Part shown: piece after piece, positions 26,365 through 39,656 of the stretch
Layout of the letters: every line of letters begins with the position of its first letter
How positions within the stretch are numbered: position 1 is the first letter of the stretch
Assembly (NCBI GenBank): GCA_011800805.1
Contig: MPNW01000172.1
Coordinates: 1 to 64,000 of the forward strand
Origin: Hirudo medicinalis
Lineage: Eukaryota > Annelida > Clitellata > Hirudinida > Hirudinidae
Reading direction: 5' to 3'
DNA length: 64,000 nucleotides
Notes under the pieces: model-generated
Seen by the model: only the letters and a program-made list of their open reading frames with translations
Databases searched by the model: none
What the model was told of the DNA's origin: nothing
Program-made: the position numbers and the translations under genes

Positions 26365-29300
26365 ATGATGTTGCGGGGGGTGGTTGCCATCGTTCTGTTG
26401 CTGTGCTTTACTTGTGCAAGGTAAATATTAAATGATGCCCTTTTATTACATGTTTCCGTGTGCAGCTTACAAGGTATTGGATAAGTTTGGTAGACACTTT
26501 TTGCGGGATTTGTGTCTCAATTTTTACGAGTTAACGATTATGCCTTTCCGGATTGCAATCCATATCACATTAGTGCTGCTAGATACATTTTTTGTGATGA
26601 GAGGAATGACTGAGCAGGAGATAGATGTCGGTGTAATGGAAAGGAAATTGAAGGAAATAATACAAATCAGCAAGGCTCGATGGCATTCATCCTAGAATAA
26701 TGTGGGTGACCAGATTTGTGATTTCTAGGATTTCTAAATACTCAAAGATATTGTAGAGTGCATGCTAAAGTGAAGTTCAATGGATCTAGGGTTGTTTATG
26801 CAAAAGATTATTTTGTGATGAGTGGATGAATGAGGAATTTTCTACTCCAATGCAGTTTATGAGTGCACCCTCAAGGTGCCAGGCCATCACTGCTTGCAAT
26901 TATATTTATGATGTAATGTCATTACATTAATGTCATTTATGGGAAATGTAATGACATATTCCTATCCATGGATGATGCCAATATATATAAAGTTCTGGAA
27001 TGGGAATAGGAATAGGGAATGAAGTAGCGAGCTGACACCACATCAGAATGGTTTGAAAGAGAGGTGAGGATAAATTGGAACAAATGCTGCAGTAACAAGG
27101 GCATCTATGTATGTTATTTATATTTTATTTGCATATATTCATAAGAATTCATTCTAAAATTCTTTTTTCTTAGTATGATTGGACTAAAGAATAGTGAATG
27201 TGCTCAATGTACTTGTATTTAAGCTTGTTAGATGAGTTTTATGGGGTTTAAAATTTCATTTTGTCACTTTCTTTTTGACAATAGTTTTCAGCATGAAGGG
27301 CGAGCCTTTCCCTTATCTTTCTTATCTTATCGTTTCTTAGTCTATCTTAATATATAATAGCTAATATTTTTGTTTTTGTATTTAGTGGAATACTCAATCA
27401 ACAATTTATAAAGGAAACTCTCTGGCCAAATGAAAATGATGATCCTGGAGAGCCTTTGTTTCTCACCCCTTATATTGAAAGGGGTGACATTGAAACCGGT
27501 AGGCAATTCTTAATTGTAGAGCACCACTTATGTTTACATGTTTATCTCATTAATCTTACAAATACTCATAGCCAGGAATCTATCCTTGGTTCAGTTGGAG
27601 GGGACATCAATGAAGACCTATTCAGGATTTTTTACAGTCAACAAAACTCATAACAGCAACATGTTTTTCTGGTTTTGTCCTAGTGAGGTAAAAAAAATTA
27701 TGTAGCTTTGTATTATCTATTGCTGTTTATATTATCTAATCTTGTCTTGTTTTAATGGGTTGAATAATTCTAGCCAAACTGAACTTTCAAAATTGTGATG
27801 CTAAATTATTTTACAGAATGATGACCCTCGTGACCCTGTTCTTCTGTGGTTGCAAGGAGGTCCTGGGGGATCTTCCTTGTTTGGTCTCTTTGTGGAAAAT
27901 GGTCCCTTTGGTGTGGACAAGGACTTAAAATGTAACATTTTTAATAATTAAAACCATAATTTTTTAAAACCATAAGTTTTATTTTTATTTTGTAAAGAAT
28001 TTATGCTAAATTCTATTTGTTAAATTTTTTTATGATTTATTTTAAAGTGTTTGAAAGAGAATTCTCATGGAACAAGAACTACAACGTCCTCTTCTTTGAC
28101 AATCCGGTAAGTTGAAATAGACTGCTTTTTTACATTCCTATAATAATTGCTTTGTTGCTCTTGTATTTCCCATGATATTCTTGTTAGATAAATGTTCATC
28201 TTTTAACGCTCTGCAAAATTTGTACTCAAAATTATTTTTTGACAGGTTGGAACAGGTTTTAGTTTTGCCAATGATGAAGGATATGCAAGAAATCAAGATG
28301 ACGTGTCAGAAAATCTCTACAAGTGTGACGTTCTTCATTAATTAGATTTAAGACTTTTGCAAACAGGGAGGCTCTTGATTAATACATTTCGTATCCTAAT
28401 TTTCACATTTTTTCAGCGCCTTGCTGCAATTTTTTGAGTTGTTTCCTATTTTAAAAGGAAATGATGTTTATCTTACTGGCGAGGTTAGCATAAGTTTCTG
28501 ACAAATTCTGTACATTGTTTCTAAAATATATTTTAGATTGATTTGATTGTATTGATGAGGTTAATATTTTATTTTTGTTTACAGTCATATGCAGGTAAAT
28601 ATGTTCCTGCACTTGCATACAAAATCCATATGCAACCGGCACCAAAGAAGATCATACTGAGGGGTGTAGCAATAGGAGATGGTTTCACAGACCCCCCTCT
28701 GGTAATTGTTGTTATTTGAAAACATTTTTGTTAAGTTATTAAAGCACCTTTTGGAATTCATGGCAGATGATTCAAGAGTATGCTGACTTCATGTTCCAAA
28801 CTGGACAATTAGACGAAAACCAGAGAGACTTTTTCAAAGAACAATGTGGACTTTGTGGAAAGATGATTGAGGAAAAGAAGTGGATTGAGGCTTTCAAGGT
28901 AGGAATAGATGCACAATTGTTTGCATTTTATATTTTTGAATTGTGATAGTAAACATTTTTCAAGTCTTTAATGAATTAAGCATTATGCAGATGAATTGGA
29001 AATTAATCCTCTTTGCTCCATTTTCTCCATATTAGGTATTTGACCTTCTACTTGATGGTGATTTGATCAATGTTACATCCTACTACACAAACTGCACAGG
29101 AACAACAAATTATTATAATTATTTGAGGACAAAAGTAGGAAGTTTATTAATTTCTTTTGTTTTGCATTTTCCAGTTCTATCTTGGATTCTATTGACTAAT
29201 TGCAATCTGTGAATGCTATAGTAAAATTATGTAATGAATGTTTGATTATAATAACATTTCATGTTTATGACAGGCACCTGATGATTATGAATATTACTCT

Positions 29301-30246
29301 TCATATGTCAACAAAGCCGATGTTCGCAAGAGGATTCATGTTGGAAAGTTGCCCTACAATAATGGCATGAAAGTGGTCAACTATATGATGGAAGATATCA
29401 TGCAATCAGCTAAGCACTTCCTCATCCCCATCATGAATCAATACAAAGTACATATTTCTCTTGTTCTAAGCAACTATTGCGATACTCCTGCAGTTTATTG
29501 AAATGTTTTACTTGCTGAGAATGTTCAATTATTTTATATATTATCAGCTTTATGGAATCTGCAACCTCTGCACTAACTTTTCAAAATCGAATGTAAATTA
29601 ATTTGAATTTGCTTTGATGGTAGACTTGATTTAATTTATTTGATCCCTCAATCCAGGTGCTCATTTACAGTGGTAACCTAGACGTAATTGTTGCATTACC
29701 ACTAACCGAAGCAATGCTCCAGAACATGGACTGGAATGGTGCTGCTGAGTACAAGAAAGCAAAAAGAGATGTATGGAAAATCCATTCAAAGGATATGGAA
29801 GTGGCTGGATATGTAAAGAGAGTGCATAACTTTTACCAGGTATTTTCATCTCAGGAATTCATTACCAGTTGCTGTTGTGTTTTGAATGAAATAAACGTTA
29901 TTCATGTGCAAATTCGCCGCACAACCCGATAATACGTAGTAATTTGAAGCTCCCTTTAAATGGCTCTAAGATTGAAAGTTTGTTACTTGTTTGCAACTTC
30001 AACTGATTTGCACCTAACATTAGCAATTTAAATTATTGCTATTAATTACATTGTCAGCAATTTTCACAGGAGTAACTGTAGTAATGCTTATTTGTGATGA
30101 ACCCTCTTTAATCGGGATTTTGATTTTATTAAAATTTTTGATAATACGAACAGGTTTCCATAAGAGGTGCTGGCCATATTGCCCCCTATGATCAGCCAGA
30201 AAGGTCTTGGGAGATGATTCACAGGTTCATTGAGGATAAGCTATAG
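26365..30246 (+). CDS. CPVL-like: Serine carboxypeptidase, CPVL-like (peptidase S10)
   Basis: Secreted or lysosomal S10 exopeptidase that removes C-terminal residues. Thirteen exons: 26365-26420, 27386-27498, 27572-27687, 27817-27931, 28048-28106, 28246-28322, 28417-28483, 28585-28701, 28767-28898, 29036-29134, 29274-29447, 29657-29839, 30154-30246; 466 aa, near human CPVL (476). Exon 1 encodes a signal peptide ([18 protein letters not shown]). Family landmarks in order: [13 protein letters not shown], oxyanion [27 protein letters not shown], catalytic Ser in [13 protein letters not shown] (split across exons 7 and 8), catalytic Asp in [10 protein letters not shown], catalytic His in [12 protein letters not shown]. 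All three catalytic residues are present, so it should be active. A second in-frame ATG follows the first. Intron 1 (965 bp) holds an unrecognised 87-codon frame at 26432-26695. Tail to tail with ARID1. Confidence 0.93.
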
Positions 30247-30678
30247 CTTGCCAATTAAACAATGGTACCAATATAGTTAACAAGATCAATCTTCTACACC
30301 GTTCGCGAACATTATTCGTGTGTTTAATTGAAGTAATAAAAACATTTGAAAGACAAAGCATATACAGAAGAAAACAAATTGTTTATCTTTTTGAAAAATA
30401 AACAGCCCCTAATGAACAACATCTGAAAAATGAACAATCCACTCACACAAATGGGCTTAGGACTTAATTACAACTCGAACACTTTTTACAGTTCACCTCA
30501 AAATTTTCAATGCTGCACCTTTTGTGAGCTATCAATATGTACACAAATTGATCATAACAGTTAAGTGTGGAAGTCAACAAAAACACCGTCATCTGAAACA
30601 ACTGAACGTTGAAGATAGTCAACAAAGTGATGGTCGTTAAAACGGCCTCTTGGGCAGTTTGATGTCCCTCATAGAAGA
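30247..30678. other. Convergent 3' flanks of CPVL (+) and ARID1 (-)
   Basis: Holds the polyadenylation region of CPVL, with AATAAAA near 30334 and AATAAAC near 30397. The ARID1 stop codon is at 30679, so its 3' UTR must overlap this interval on the other strand. No coding exon was recognised. Confidence 0.5.
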
Positions 30679-33600
30679 TCAAAAAGTCGTAAAAGACAGG
30701 ACATCACTGACAATGGAGGACAGGAAATTGCTTTTGGGGAGTTTATGACAAAGTAAGTCAAGAAGTCTATCCTTATATCGCAAGAGTGATTGCCTTTCCA
30801 ACTCATCTTTTCCTTTGACTTGGGAGACTCTATGCAGAATTATCACAGCTCTTTTGAGCATGTCTGGACTGCAGTTGTTGTAAAGTGGAGGCGTTGAGGC
30901 ATTTGCAGCAATGTGCATCTTCAGACACTGGACTTCAATGAAATTGAGGAGGATGCTGATCAAATTTCTATTGATAGCAAGCAAATGAGCACACGTAGGA
31001 TAAGTCTGAACCAGGCTCGATAGAATAACTAGAGAAAATTCTCTTGCAATTTGATCAGACATCCATGATGGAGAGTCGTCTTCTACTTGATCACCAACTG
31101 CACCGAAGGAGAGAAGTTCTGAGAGCCTGTGGATCAGTGAAACAACTCTGGAAAATGGTGGTGTTGCCATGAGTAAGTCAACATTTGAATCCAATATGCA
31201 CAATTTTGAGGTTGTTTCCAGGGCCAGCATTGCAAAAGATGGCATGATACTTCCAGGTTCAGTATGACCAATGGATGAGAAGCTGTTGCTATCATTTGCC
31301 ACAGTGGTGAAGCATGTTGTCCAGTGTAAGATGGCATCTAATATAGGACTGCATATCTCGTCTGCATGAAAAGATAGATCTAATTGTCCTGAAATGTTGG
31401 CAAGAATTACTAGAGCATCTTCACGAAGCATTTCAATCATTTTTGGTGGGCAATGTGGCTCCATTTCTTGCAGTTCTTTATGAGAATTTTCTTCTTGGTC
31501 AACATTTGGATCTAGCATTTTAATTGCTTCTAAAGATGGAGATTGTTGGCGAGTCTTGGCTTCAGCAATGTGCTCATGTTCCAAAAGCATCAAGCGGGCC
31601 AGAATGACTAGTAAACCCGAATGTTTTGACATCTCTGAATCATTTCCTGGTACGAATGAAAGACTTCTAAGTATGTTTGACAATTGAAGACATCTCCTTT
31701 CTCGTTCATAAAATGCTTCAGAAAATAAGTTGAAGTTTCTTTTTTCCCCTTGGGTTTCGCCACTGTACCAGTCATCACGTGACTTCAGAAATGATTCTTG
31801 CAGGCACATGTTTGGGTGATAGAAGTGGATGTCTTGGCAGATTTTGTGATTGCACTGGAAAGTCTCAGAACCCACTGAATTGCTTCTTTTTTTTGTAACA
31901 ATAGCTTCATCTAATAGAGGGTCTAATTCTTCAAGTGCATCAGCATCTTTAATGTTGTTGGTTCTTTTGCAAGTTGTCAAATCGTTTCTTTTTACAAATT
32001 TAAGCCAATTATTACCAAAAAATTTTTGAAAATCTTTGTTTCCAGAGCTTTCTGCATTCAGAAAAATGTGTTTTGAGCTGTCCCCTCTTCCAAGATGCCA
32101 GTCAAAGGCAGAACTCTCGAATTCACCTTGTCCTTCACAGTCCCAAATTTTTTGGTCATTCAGCCACTTTTCTTCACCAGAATTTGTCTCCAGTTTGATC
32201 CTTCTTTTATAATTTTCTTTACTGTTCTCAAGCATTCTGTGGTCATAGCATTGATCTTTAAGACTATTTGTGTGATGACTCGAGGCTTTCTTATAAGGAG
32301 TGTCAAAGTTGACATGGTCACCCCTAGCACTCCAGTCTAATTCCAAATCTTTAAACTTTTGACCAAATAGGGCAATCAAAGAGGCTCTAAAGTGATCAAG
32401 CAAGGTTTCTATCAAACCAGGCATTGATTGAAGGCAAAAAAAAAGGAAAGGTTGTATCATCTCCAAGGAGGCCAGTAAGCACATTCAATGCCCATGCACT
32501 CTCACATGTTAGACCCGACTTGAGAGACATCACAAGATGCCATGCATCGACTTGGCCTTAAATGAAACAAACAAACTTTGAAAATTCAGGCAACCTTTTA
32601 CTGGCAAACTGGATATTTTAGAAGTCAAACCTATTTGCTTGAGATTAAGTCTCTTTCGCTTTATGCACTTTGGCCTGGTGGATTCAACACTGCTAGAAGG
32701 AAATAGTAACTCTTTTTGAATATGGCTGCCAATCACTCTCTAAAATAAAAGGAAATATAACAATTTAAATCTAAAAACTCCTTTATGGACCATGGAGAAC
32801 TATAAAATGGTGGTTTCACCTTTTCAATTTTAACCGATGGAGAGGATGGAGGACAGATCATCTGAAGATGCTCATAACCTGAGCAGTTGTTCGATATTGA
32901 ATACCTGTTATATCTGGAACCTGTGACAATAAGATCTCTAAGGACATTATACAATGTGCACATTTGAAAAGTTTTTGATACACATATATTAAATAAATTA
33001 CTTTTTCAATTCTGTTTCAATTTATATAAATACCAAAGATTTAAATGCCCTATTTGGCTATTTACTGTATAATATTATTATTACCATCATCATGATGATG
33101 GTCCTCATCATCATCATTATCATCATCATCAAAAGACTGAACTTAATTGACTGGCATATCAAAATATTAAAACACAATACCTGACATCTAACACTACACA
33201 TGTTGAAGTCAATAATAACTCATCAAGTTAGCAAAAAAACTAAGAGTAACAGATAACACCCATGCCTGGTGGAGGGAATGCATTGTCAGGAATATATGAT
33301 TGGTGCCCATGAACATAGTGACCAGAAGTTGTTGGACCTACAGATATGGCAGCTTGGGGGAGATAATGCCCCTGACTAATCAATAAAGAAAAGTATTTAG
33401 ATTATTTTTCATATTCATTTCCCATTTCCTCACCTTTGATGAGCTTTATTTGGAGCCACACTCTCAGAAAGATTAGAAGAGTTTTGGAAGTCAGAAACAT
33501 CAAAGTTTGAATATTCGGATCTTTTGCTAACTTTCTTGAGTGGTTGGTCCAAGCAAGCCAATATTGGAAGTGGATCTATGTTGCCTTGATGTCTGTAGCA

Positions 33601-36600
33601 TTCATAAGGAAACAAATATTTGCCATAATTCTTTTTTAGCACAAACCCAGCACTGCTGGAAGGTCCCATGTTTAAAGCACCACTAACATCTCTCCACTTC
33701 TTTTCCTTTGTCACCTTAAGTAAAAAAAAACTGTTTTACAAAAACTACACAGTTTTATGGAAGGAGCAAGTACTAAGAACTTTAACCTCAACCATGCCTC
33801 CATATTTCCTAACAACACAATAAAGTTTGAATAAATCTGTGGGCTGCTTGCTGACTGTTGGCATTGAAACAATGGGCATTTGTTTGCTCTCCATGAAGGA
33901 GAAGAGGTCTTGCAGAAAGTGAGGACGTTCAGGCTCCTTTCCCATTTCTAACAATTTGCAGAAGGCTTCATTTTGACCAAATCCTTTCTGAAATAATTAG
34001 AGCAATAAAAAGGAAAACAAATCACCATTTGTACTAATTTCTGGCATTCGAACTTTCATTTCAAAGAAAATTTAAATACTCACATGATTGTCTTGAAAAG
34101 GCCTCTGAGCAAGATCCTGAAATGATTTAGTAGATGTAAAAATTCTCTACCATGGTCATGCTGAAAAGGCTATAGTCTAAGGCTAAGCAAACAGGTAAAC
34201 ATTTGAAACAAAGTGGAGAAACTAATTAACATGACTGCTCGAAGATAACAAGACAAAAATAAGTGAACAAGTTGGCCACCAAAGCAAAATTTCCAAATGA
34301 TTTTTATATTTTAAACTGAACAAGAAAAGCCCATCAATTTTAATAACGGAATATGTTTTGAGCTATTATTAAATAGAAATCTGACTGAAAAAGATAGCAA
34401 ACCTGCTTCAATTTTTTATGGGGGCTTTCAAACATAGGTTCATCCACATTTGAATTTTCATTCTGACTTTGGAAAGAGGTTCCTGGGTAACTGAGTAGTG
34501 TGTCACTTGTGTTGCCTGAAATTGTACTGCAATGTCAAGTATTACATTTACAAAGTAAGAATGTGTTAATCAATTTGCAATCTTTCAAAGAAACTTTTCT
34601 GCTTTTAGCACCCTCATTGAACCAGGCCTATTACACTTACTTTCATCAGTGACAAGGGAGTCACTCATATTTTTATTTTCTTCAAAAGTATCTTGTGTTG
34701 AACTATGGTCATCAAATTCTTCCTGTTGTCTGGGATTATCCTTGTTTGGCTGAAAATGAGGTCTGCTAGAAGGATCGTGACTCCGAACTGGAAACGAAGG
34801 GTGTGCTGGGAAACTCACACCAAATTCTTCTCCTTCAAAATTGTGCTTCATCAGCTTGGGCATCTGGTACTTTACAGAAGTCATGCTGCCACTAGGAGAG
34901 CTGACTTGAATTGTTTGAGAATCCATTGTTTCATCTCTGAATAATGGGCTTTTCGAGGATGTTGAGAATGGGGACGATGTAGTTTGACGTGGAAATAGAC
35001 TATGCTTCTGCATGTAGTTCCTCTCAAAAGCACTTTTGTCCATGTCAGGATCACCGGGAAGTTTTCTGCTAATGTTAGAAGGAATGCTTGAGTCATGGGG
35101 ACTGTTGTAATTTTCAAAGGAGGCACGAAGTGGAAAGTCGCCCATGTGGCCATAAGTCATGCCTGGTGGAGCTCTTGCTGTCAAGAAGTTATGCCTGTAA
35201 TTGTGTCTTAGATATTCTTGATCACTCTCGTGTCTGCTATCCATCATTCTAATATGGGGTGGATAATGTCTAATGTCAGCATAATGAGGCTCCCTCATTC
35301 TGTAGGAATGTTGGTTAGGTCTGATCATGGGAGATGAATGGATAGGGTAAGGAAATCCGCCAAATTGAGGATGTTCTTGTCCCATAACTGGGCCACCTAT
35401 TAAGAAATAGTATTAATATTATTATCGTTGGCATTCTAAGAAGAAGTGGTAATTTTAAACTATAGCAAGATGAAGCTTAAAATTTAACCCAAGAAACATT
35501 TAATTTTAATTTGTATGTGGATTTCTTTTTACCTGATCTGTTGAATTGGCTCATATGGAAGTGAGGAGCATAAAATCCAGAATTGTTGGCTGTCACTGGA
35601 GAAAAAACCCGGTTCTGTCCCTGCTGGCCAGGATTCAGAGGAGGAGGCATCAAGCCTGAATAGAACAAATGTGGTCAAATGAGTAAGATGAATAGAAACA
35701 TATTCAATGTGTAACTTTTAAGTCACCAGGTAAAAAAAACAGCCATATTATAAAGATACCAGTTAATAAAAAATTTTGGGAACATTTGAAAACAATCTTG
35801 TTTTTTGACACTTTACAAAACAATCCATGAAAAGGTGCCTTCAAAATGACTATTTGTATTTCAGATAAGAAAGCATGATTGCATAAATGTACTTCATTTA
35901 TGTAGCACCATATGCATAGCATCAGAGGCACTTCTTGCTAACCATTTACACAACGCTCCTTCTCAAGGGCATGACAGTCCAAGCTGGGTTTGGAACATTA
36001 CCGCCACACGTAGGAATGCAACCCATTCAGCCAACCTTCAAACATCCAAAAAGCAACCACAAACCAGCTGATTGGGAAGGAGTACTGGGCCTAGAGCTTG
36101 AACAGCCTGAAGATGGAGGGGTTGGGTGTAAACTTCTGTTAGGGGTTGATGGTCTAGAAGTACCAGCAGACCTAGGCAAATTGCTGCCACTGACATCTGA
36201 ATCTGTACTCATATCTTCTGATGAGAGATTTTCCTGTAGAAACATTACATCTTTTAGACAGATCAGCATAAAGCAAGCAACATAGGGCCTTTATGATGAT
36301 ATTAACTCATAATTACTTGAGATTTCTTTCCTAAGTTTAGATCCCCACATTTGGATGCCTTTGCAAAAAAGTTTGGTGGGGATATGGTAGATGGTCTGCT
36401 ATCTGAAAGAAACTTGTCAGGCCCTTGCATGGCAGACATTGAAGTTTCAGAAGAATGTTGATTTTCAGAGTGTCTTATTAGTGAAGGAAGAGACTGACTG
36501 GGAGGTATCTGCATCAAGAACATTAAATTAACTTTATATAAAAAAAAAACACAAACATCACAAACAAAATATATATCCATTGTTCAATAAAACTACATTT

Positions 36601-39600
36601 CAAGCTATTATAGCAAGTCAACTAAAATATAAAATATGCAATGCATTTCTAATGATGTTCTTTAATAAGCATAAGGTCAAGATCAGATTTAAAGACAACA
36701 ATGTGACCTATATGTTCTTGCAAAGGACATCACCAAAACTCTTAAAGGGTAAGTTTAGAAAAAATTAAAGATTAAAACTCAGACCAACATAACATGTTTT
36801 AACAGCACTCCTTTGCAGATATTCATAAAATAATTCTACCTATTAAAGATTCTGCTATTAACATTAATAATAAATAAATTTTTGTTATAAAGAAAATTAA
36901 TAAAGTCAAAATTCAAAAAACTTGGCAGTCACTGTAATTTATCACAATGAAGTTAATTTAGCATATTCATCTGAGCTTTGGTGCCAACCAATGCTTTGGC
37001 AACAGTTTAAAATTCCAGGTGCTCTAAAATGTACCTTATAAAGTCAGTTTTTCATAATAAAGGTCTAGCAATAGTGGCAATGATATTCATTTTGACAACA
37101 AATGCATAAAATAATGATAATCACGACATTTGTATGTCCAGTAAAATGAGAAATTAACATTCCTTATGACATATTGTGTCAGACAATCACTTCCAACATT
37201 TCAAAATAAAAATGATATTACTTTCTCTTTGAGTCATTACATTCCAAATTGTGATTTAGAACACATTACAACAAACTGCAACTTTACACTTATACAATTC
37301 ATCAACTATTGATTGGATTTCCAAAACTAAGCATCAAAATAACTCTATTTCACTGTTAATGAACATTTGTTTGCATTTAATTCGATTTTGTCTCTGGAAT
37401 CTAGAAACATTTCTCCTACACATGGTTATGAAAGGTATCTCTAATTAAATAATAAAAACTTTGCATCTTTTAAGAAATCTTGAGCATCCAGAAACTATAA
37501 ACAAGAAATAAGTATATGGATCTGTAAGGTTTGTTAGATATTTATCCATTATTTGATAGCTAAATATGCCAACAAAATTTCATAGTTGTGAAGCTAGAAA
37601 CTATTTTTTCATATGAATTTATTTATGGAGAATTCTCATTTCAAACAGGAACTCAATGTAGACCAGAATTGTTATAAATAAAAATCAGGTCATCTTGAAT
37701 GTAAGCTCACTCAGACAAACAACAAATCATTAAAATTTAATTTCTCAATAACCTACAAAATTAACTAAATAATCTGAATAGGGAGCCTACACTTTGTCAT
37801 CCACCATACCACACATTGTGTTTGATATCTTGAAGAGATATGCATGTCAAAAAGAAATAAATAATAAGGACAGTAAAAACCCAAGAGAAAGACCTCCTAT
37901 GATTGCACATCTACAAAAGAATGCAATTAGGCACAACATGAATATGAGATTAGTGCAATGAGAAGAAAACATGTGACTTTGGAAATCTTTACATATTTTT
38001 TAATTCGCAAGATTTGTCAGATTAGGTCCTGCCAAAGAAACTAAAAATTAACAAATAATTTTACAGCAATTTTGTGTTTCATCAATACATAAAATTTATC
38101 AACCATAAAATCTAAGGCCCATAGTACAGTACATGAATTTGCAGAACTAAGAAAAAATTGTTTAAAAAACTTTTTAAAATGCAATGAAAATTTCATGGTG
38201 CTGCCTTTGTGAATGGATCTATAATTAATTACTTTCTAATACTTTGTAGGATTTCAATTCACATAAAACAGGAAATGATTTGCGCTTAATTACTGCACTA
38301 ATTATGCATTAAAAAATGACTTGTGATGACTAAATGTGAGAATTAAGAGGGGAAATTAGGTTACCAATTATTATTATATAAATCTCTTCAAGAGCTATTC
38401 ATTGAATTTCTGTGCAGATGATGTGTGACTCAAAAATCGATTGCCTTCGCCATTCTTCTTCAGCGCATAAAGATCTCCTGAATATACTCCCTCTTAAAAC
38501 TCTACGTAGGAGGGTCAGGAAGAAACCACTCCTAACTATATACGAGGTTGCCCGCGCACGTCCTCAGCGTTGTTAGATCCGTGCGCCGAAGCAGTTGCTA
38601 AGCAACCGATCCATGTTGCAGCATGCTGCAAGTCTGGAAGAGGCATCGCTTCCATCCAAGCCAGGTCACTCCACCAAAACCTCGACAGTTGTTAATAACA
38701 TCTTATAATAAACCATCGAAATGAATTCGTCTCAGCCTTTGAACATTTAAACCACTGTCGATATTCGAATTTGTAGCAGAGGCTGTGTGCAATGACAAGC
38801 CACAGTAGTGATCCGCGCCCGATATTCGCGAAGCTCTCCTTGAGAAATATCTTTCCTTGCACGCATGTAACGGGAATTTCTCGGCGAGTGCACGCGCGCG
38901 CACACAGAGGAGCTGGCAATCGGACTGCAACACACGAGAACAAAAAGAGTCGAAAGATTTATAGACACATATCTGGACCAATCAGAATAAAGGCATTAGG
39001 AGAATTGAGTGGTTGTCGTTCACCTGAGATTTTTGCCACCAAATTCAAATTTTGCCACCATGCCTCACTATAATAACTTGAAATGAACTTGGTTATGCTT
39101 CTTAATCATTAACTGTAATAAGGATTTGTGCAAATGTACATCAAATAATTTTTACTTCATCAAATGAAAATTCTTGCACATAGTCATCCCAAAATAAAAG
39201 CAACTGACAATCATCACATTAAAGGGGTTGATTAAAAACATAGAATAATTTACAAATTTAAAAAAATATTACTCAACAACTTGCCATTTGAGAGTTTGAA
39301 GGTGAATATGGCAGAAATTCATTGCAAGGCATTTTGAACCCTTGTTGATAACCTTGACTCATGAATTCATCTGGAACGAGCTTGGGAAAGTTGTATCCAT
39401 GGGATGAAAAGTCACTTTTGAAGTTTGATGGAAGTCCATAACGCGCTGATTGGGAGGGCCACATTTCAGGTGGAAATGTACGCCCCATAACTTGCCTCAT
39501 CTGGTCAAAATGTCCATAATTCCCTTTGCCGTTCTCATTTAAAGACGTATCTGATCTTAAATTTCCTTTAATTACCGGCGATCCGTTGTAAGCGAGACTT

Positions 39601-39656
39601 CGATTGAAATTAACATTATTTGATAAATAACTTGGAGAATGAGCGTTACCAGACAT
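30679..39656 (-). CDS. ARID1-like: ARID1/BAF250 (Osa) subunit of SWI/SNF
   Basis: Largest subunit of the BAF-type SWI/SNF chromatin remodeller; nuclear. Recognised exons, 5' to 3': 39656-39281, 36508-36317, 36233-36065, about 35656-35535, 35396-34641, about 34515-34401, about 34118-34083, 33987-33787, 33714-33434, about 33376-33250, about 32935-32818, about 32740-32610, 32556-30679. The N-terminal half is low-complexity, rich in Ser, Pro, Gly and Met. The ARID DNA-binding domain is split over two exons (RPHFLQDLFSFMESKQ...KLYCVVRKYGG; KKWRDVSGALNMG...NYGKYLFPYEC). The C-terminal BAF250_C domain runs from VDAWHLVMSLKSGL to near the stop, mostly in one 1.9-kb exon. Phases of exon 1 and the next recognised exon do not match, so at least one exon in the 2.8-kb first intron is missing from this model. 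A frameshift lies at 32436-32444. Confidence 0.88.
33070..33132 (+). repeat. (CAT)n/(GAT)n microsatellite in an ARID1 intron
   Basis: Interrupted CAT/ATG triplet repeats with an internal inversion (ATCATCATGATGATGG). Noncoding. Confidence 0.8.
35888..36048 (+). repeat. Dispersed repeat B, copy 2
   Basis: Opens GTACTTCATTTATGTAGCACC and carries CATATGCATAGCATCAGAGG, AACCATTTACACAACGCTCC and GCTGGGTTTGGAACA, matching the copy at 51211 over about 125 bp with many CpG-to-TpG/CpA changes, so it is an older copy. Its right end abuts the splice donor of the ARID1 exon that ends at 36065. Confidence 0.8.
38594..38631. promoter_or_regulatory. Palindromic X-box (RFX site) and adjacent palindrome
   Basis: GTTGCTAAGCAAC at 38594-38606 is a perfect inverted repeat and fits the RFX X-box consensus. 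Ten bases on, TTGCAGCATGCTGCAA (38616-38631) is a perfect 16-bp palindrome. Both lie in a GC-richer island (about 38500-38960) within ARID1 intron 1 that may be an alternative promoter or the start of an unannotated transcript. Confidence 0.5.

Noticed and set aside
26432..26695. 87-codon frame in CPVL intron 1 as an extra CPVL exon
   Set aside because: Exon 1 to exon 2 already joins in frame and matches S10 carboxypeptidases; the frame has no S10 similarity and no splice sites that keep phase.
38703..39073. Overlapping frames on both strands in the GC-richer island
   Set aside because: GC-rich DNA with few stops; no motif, signal peptide or family resemblance in any of the four frames.
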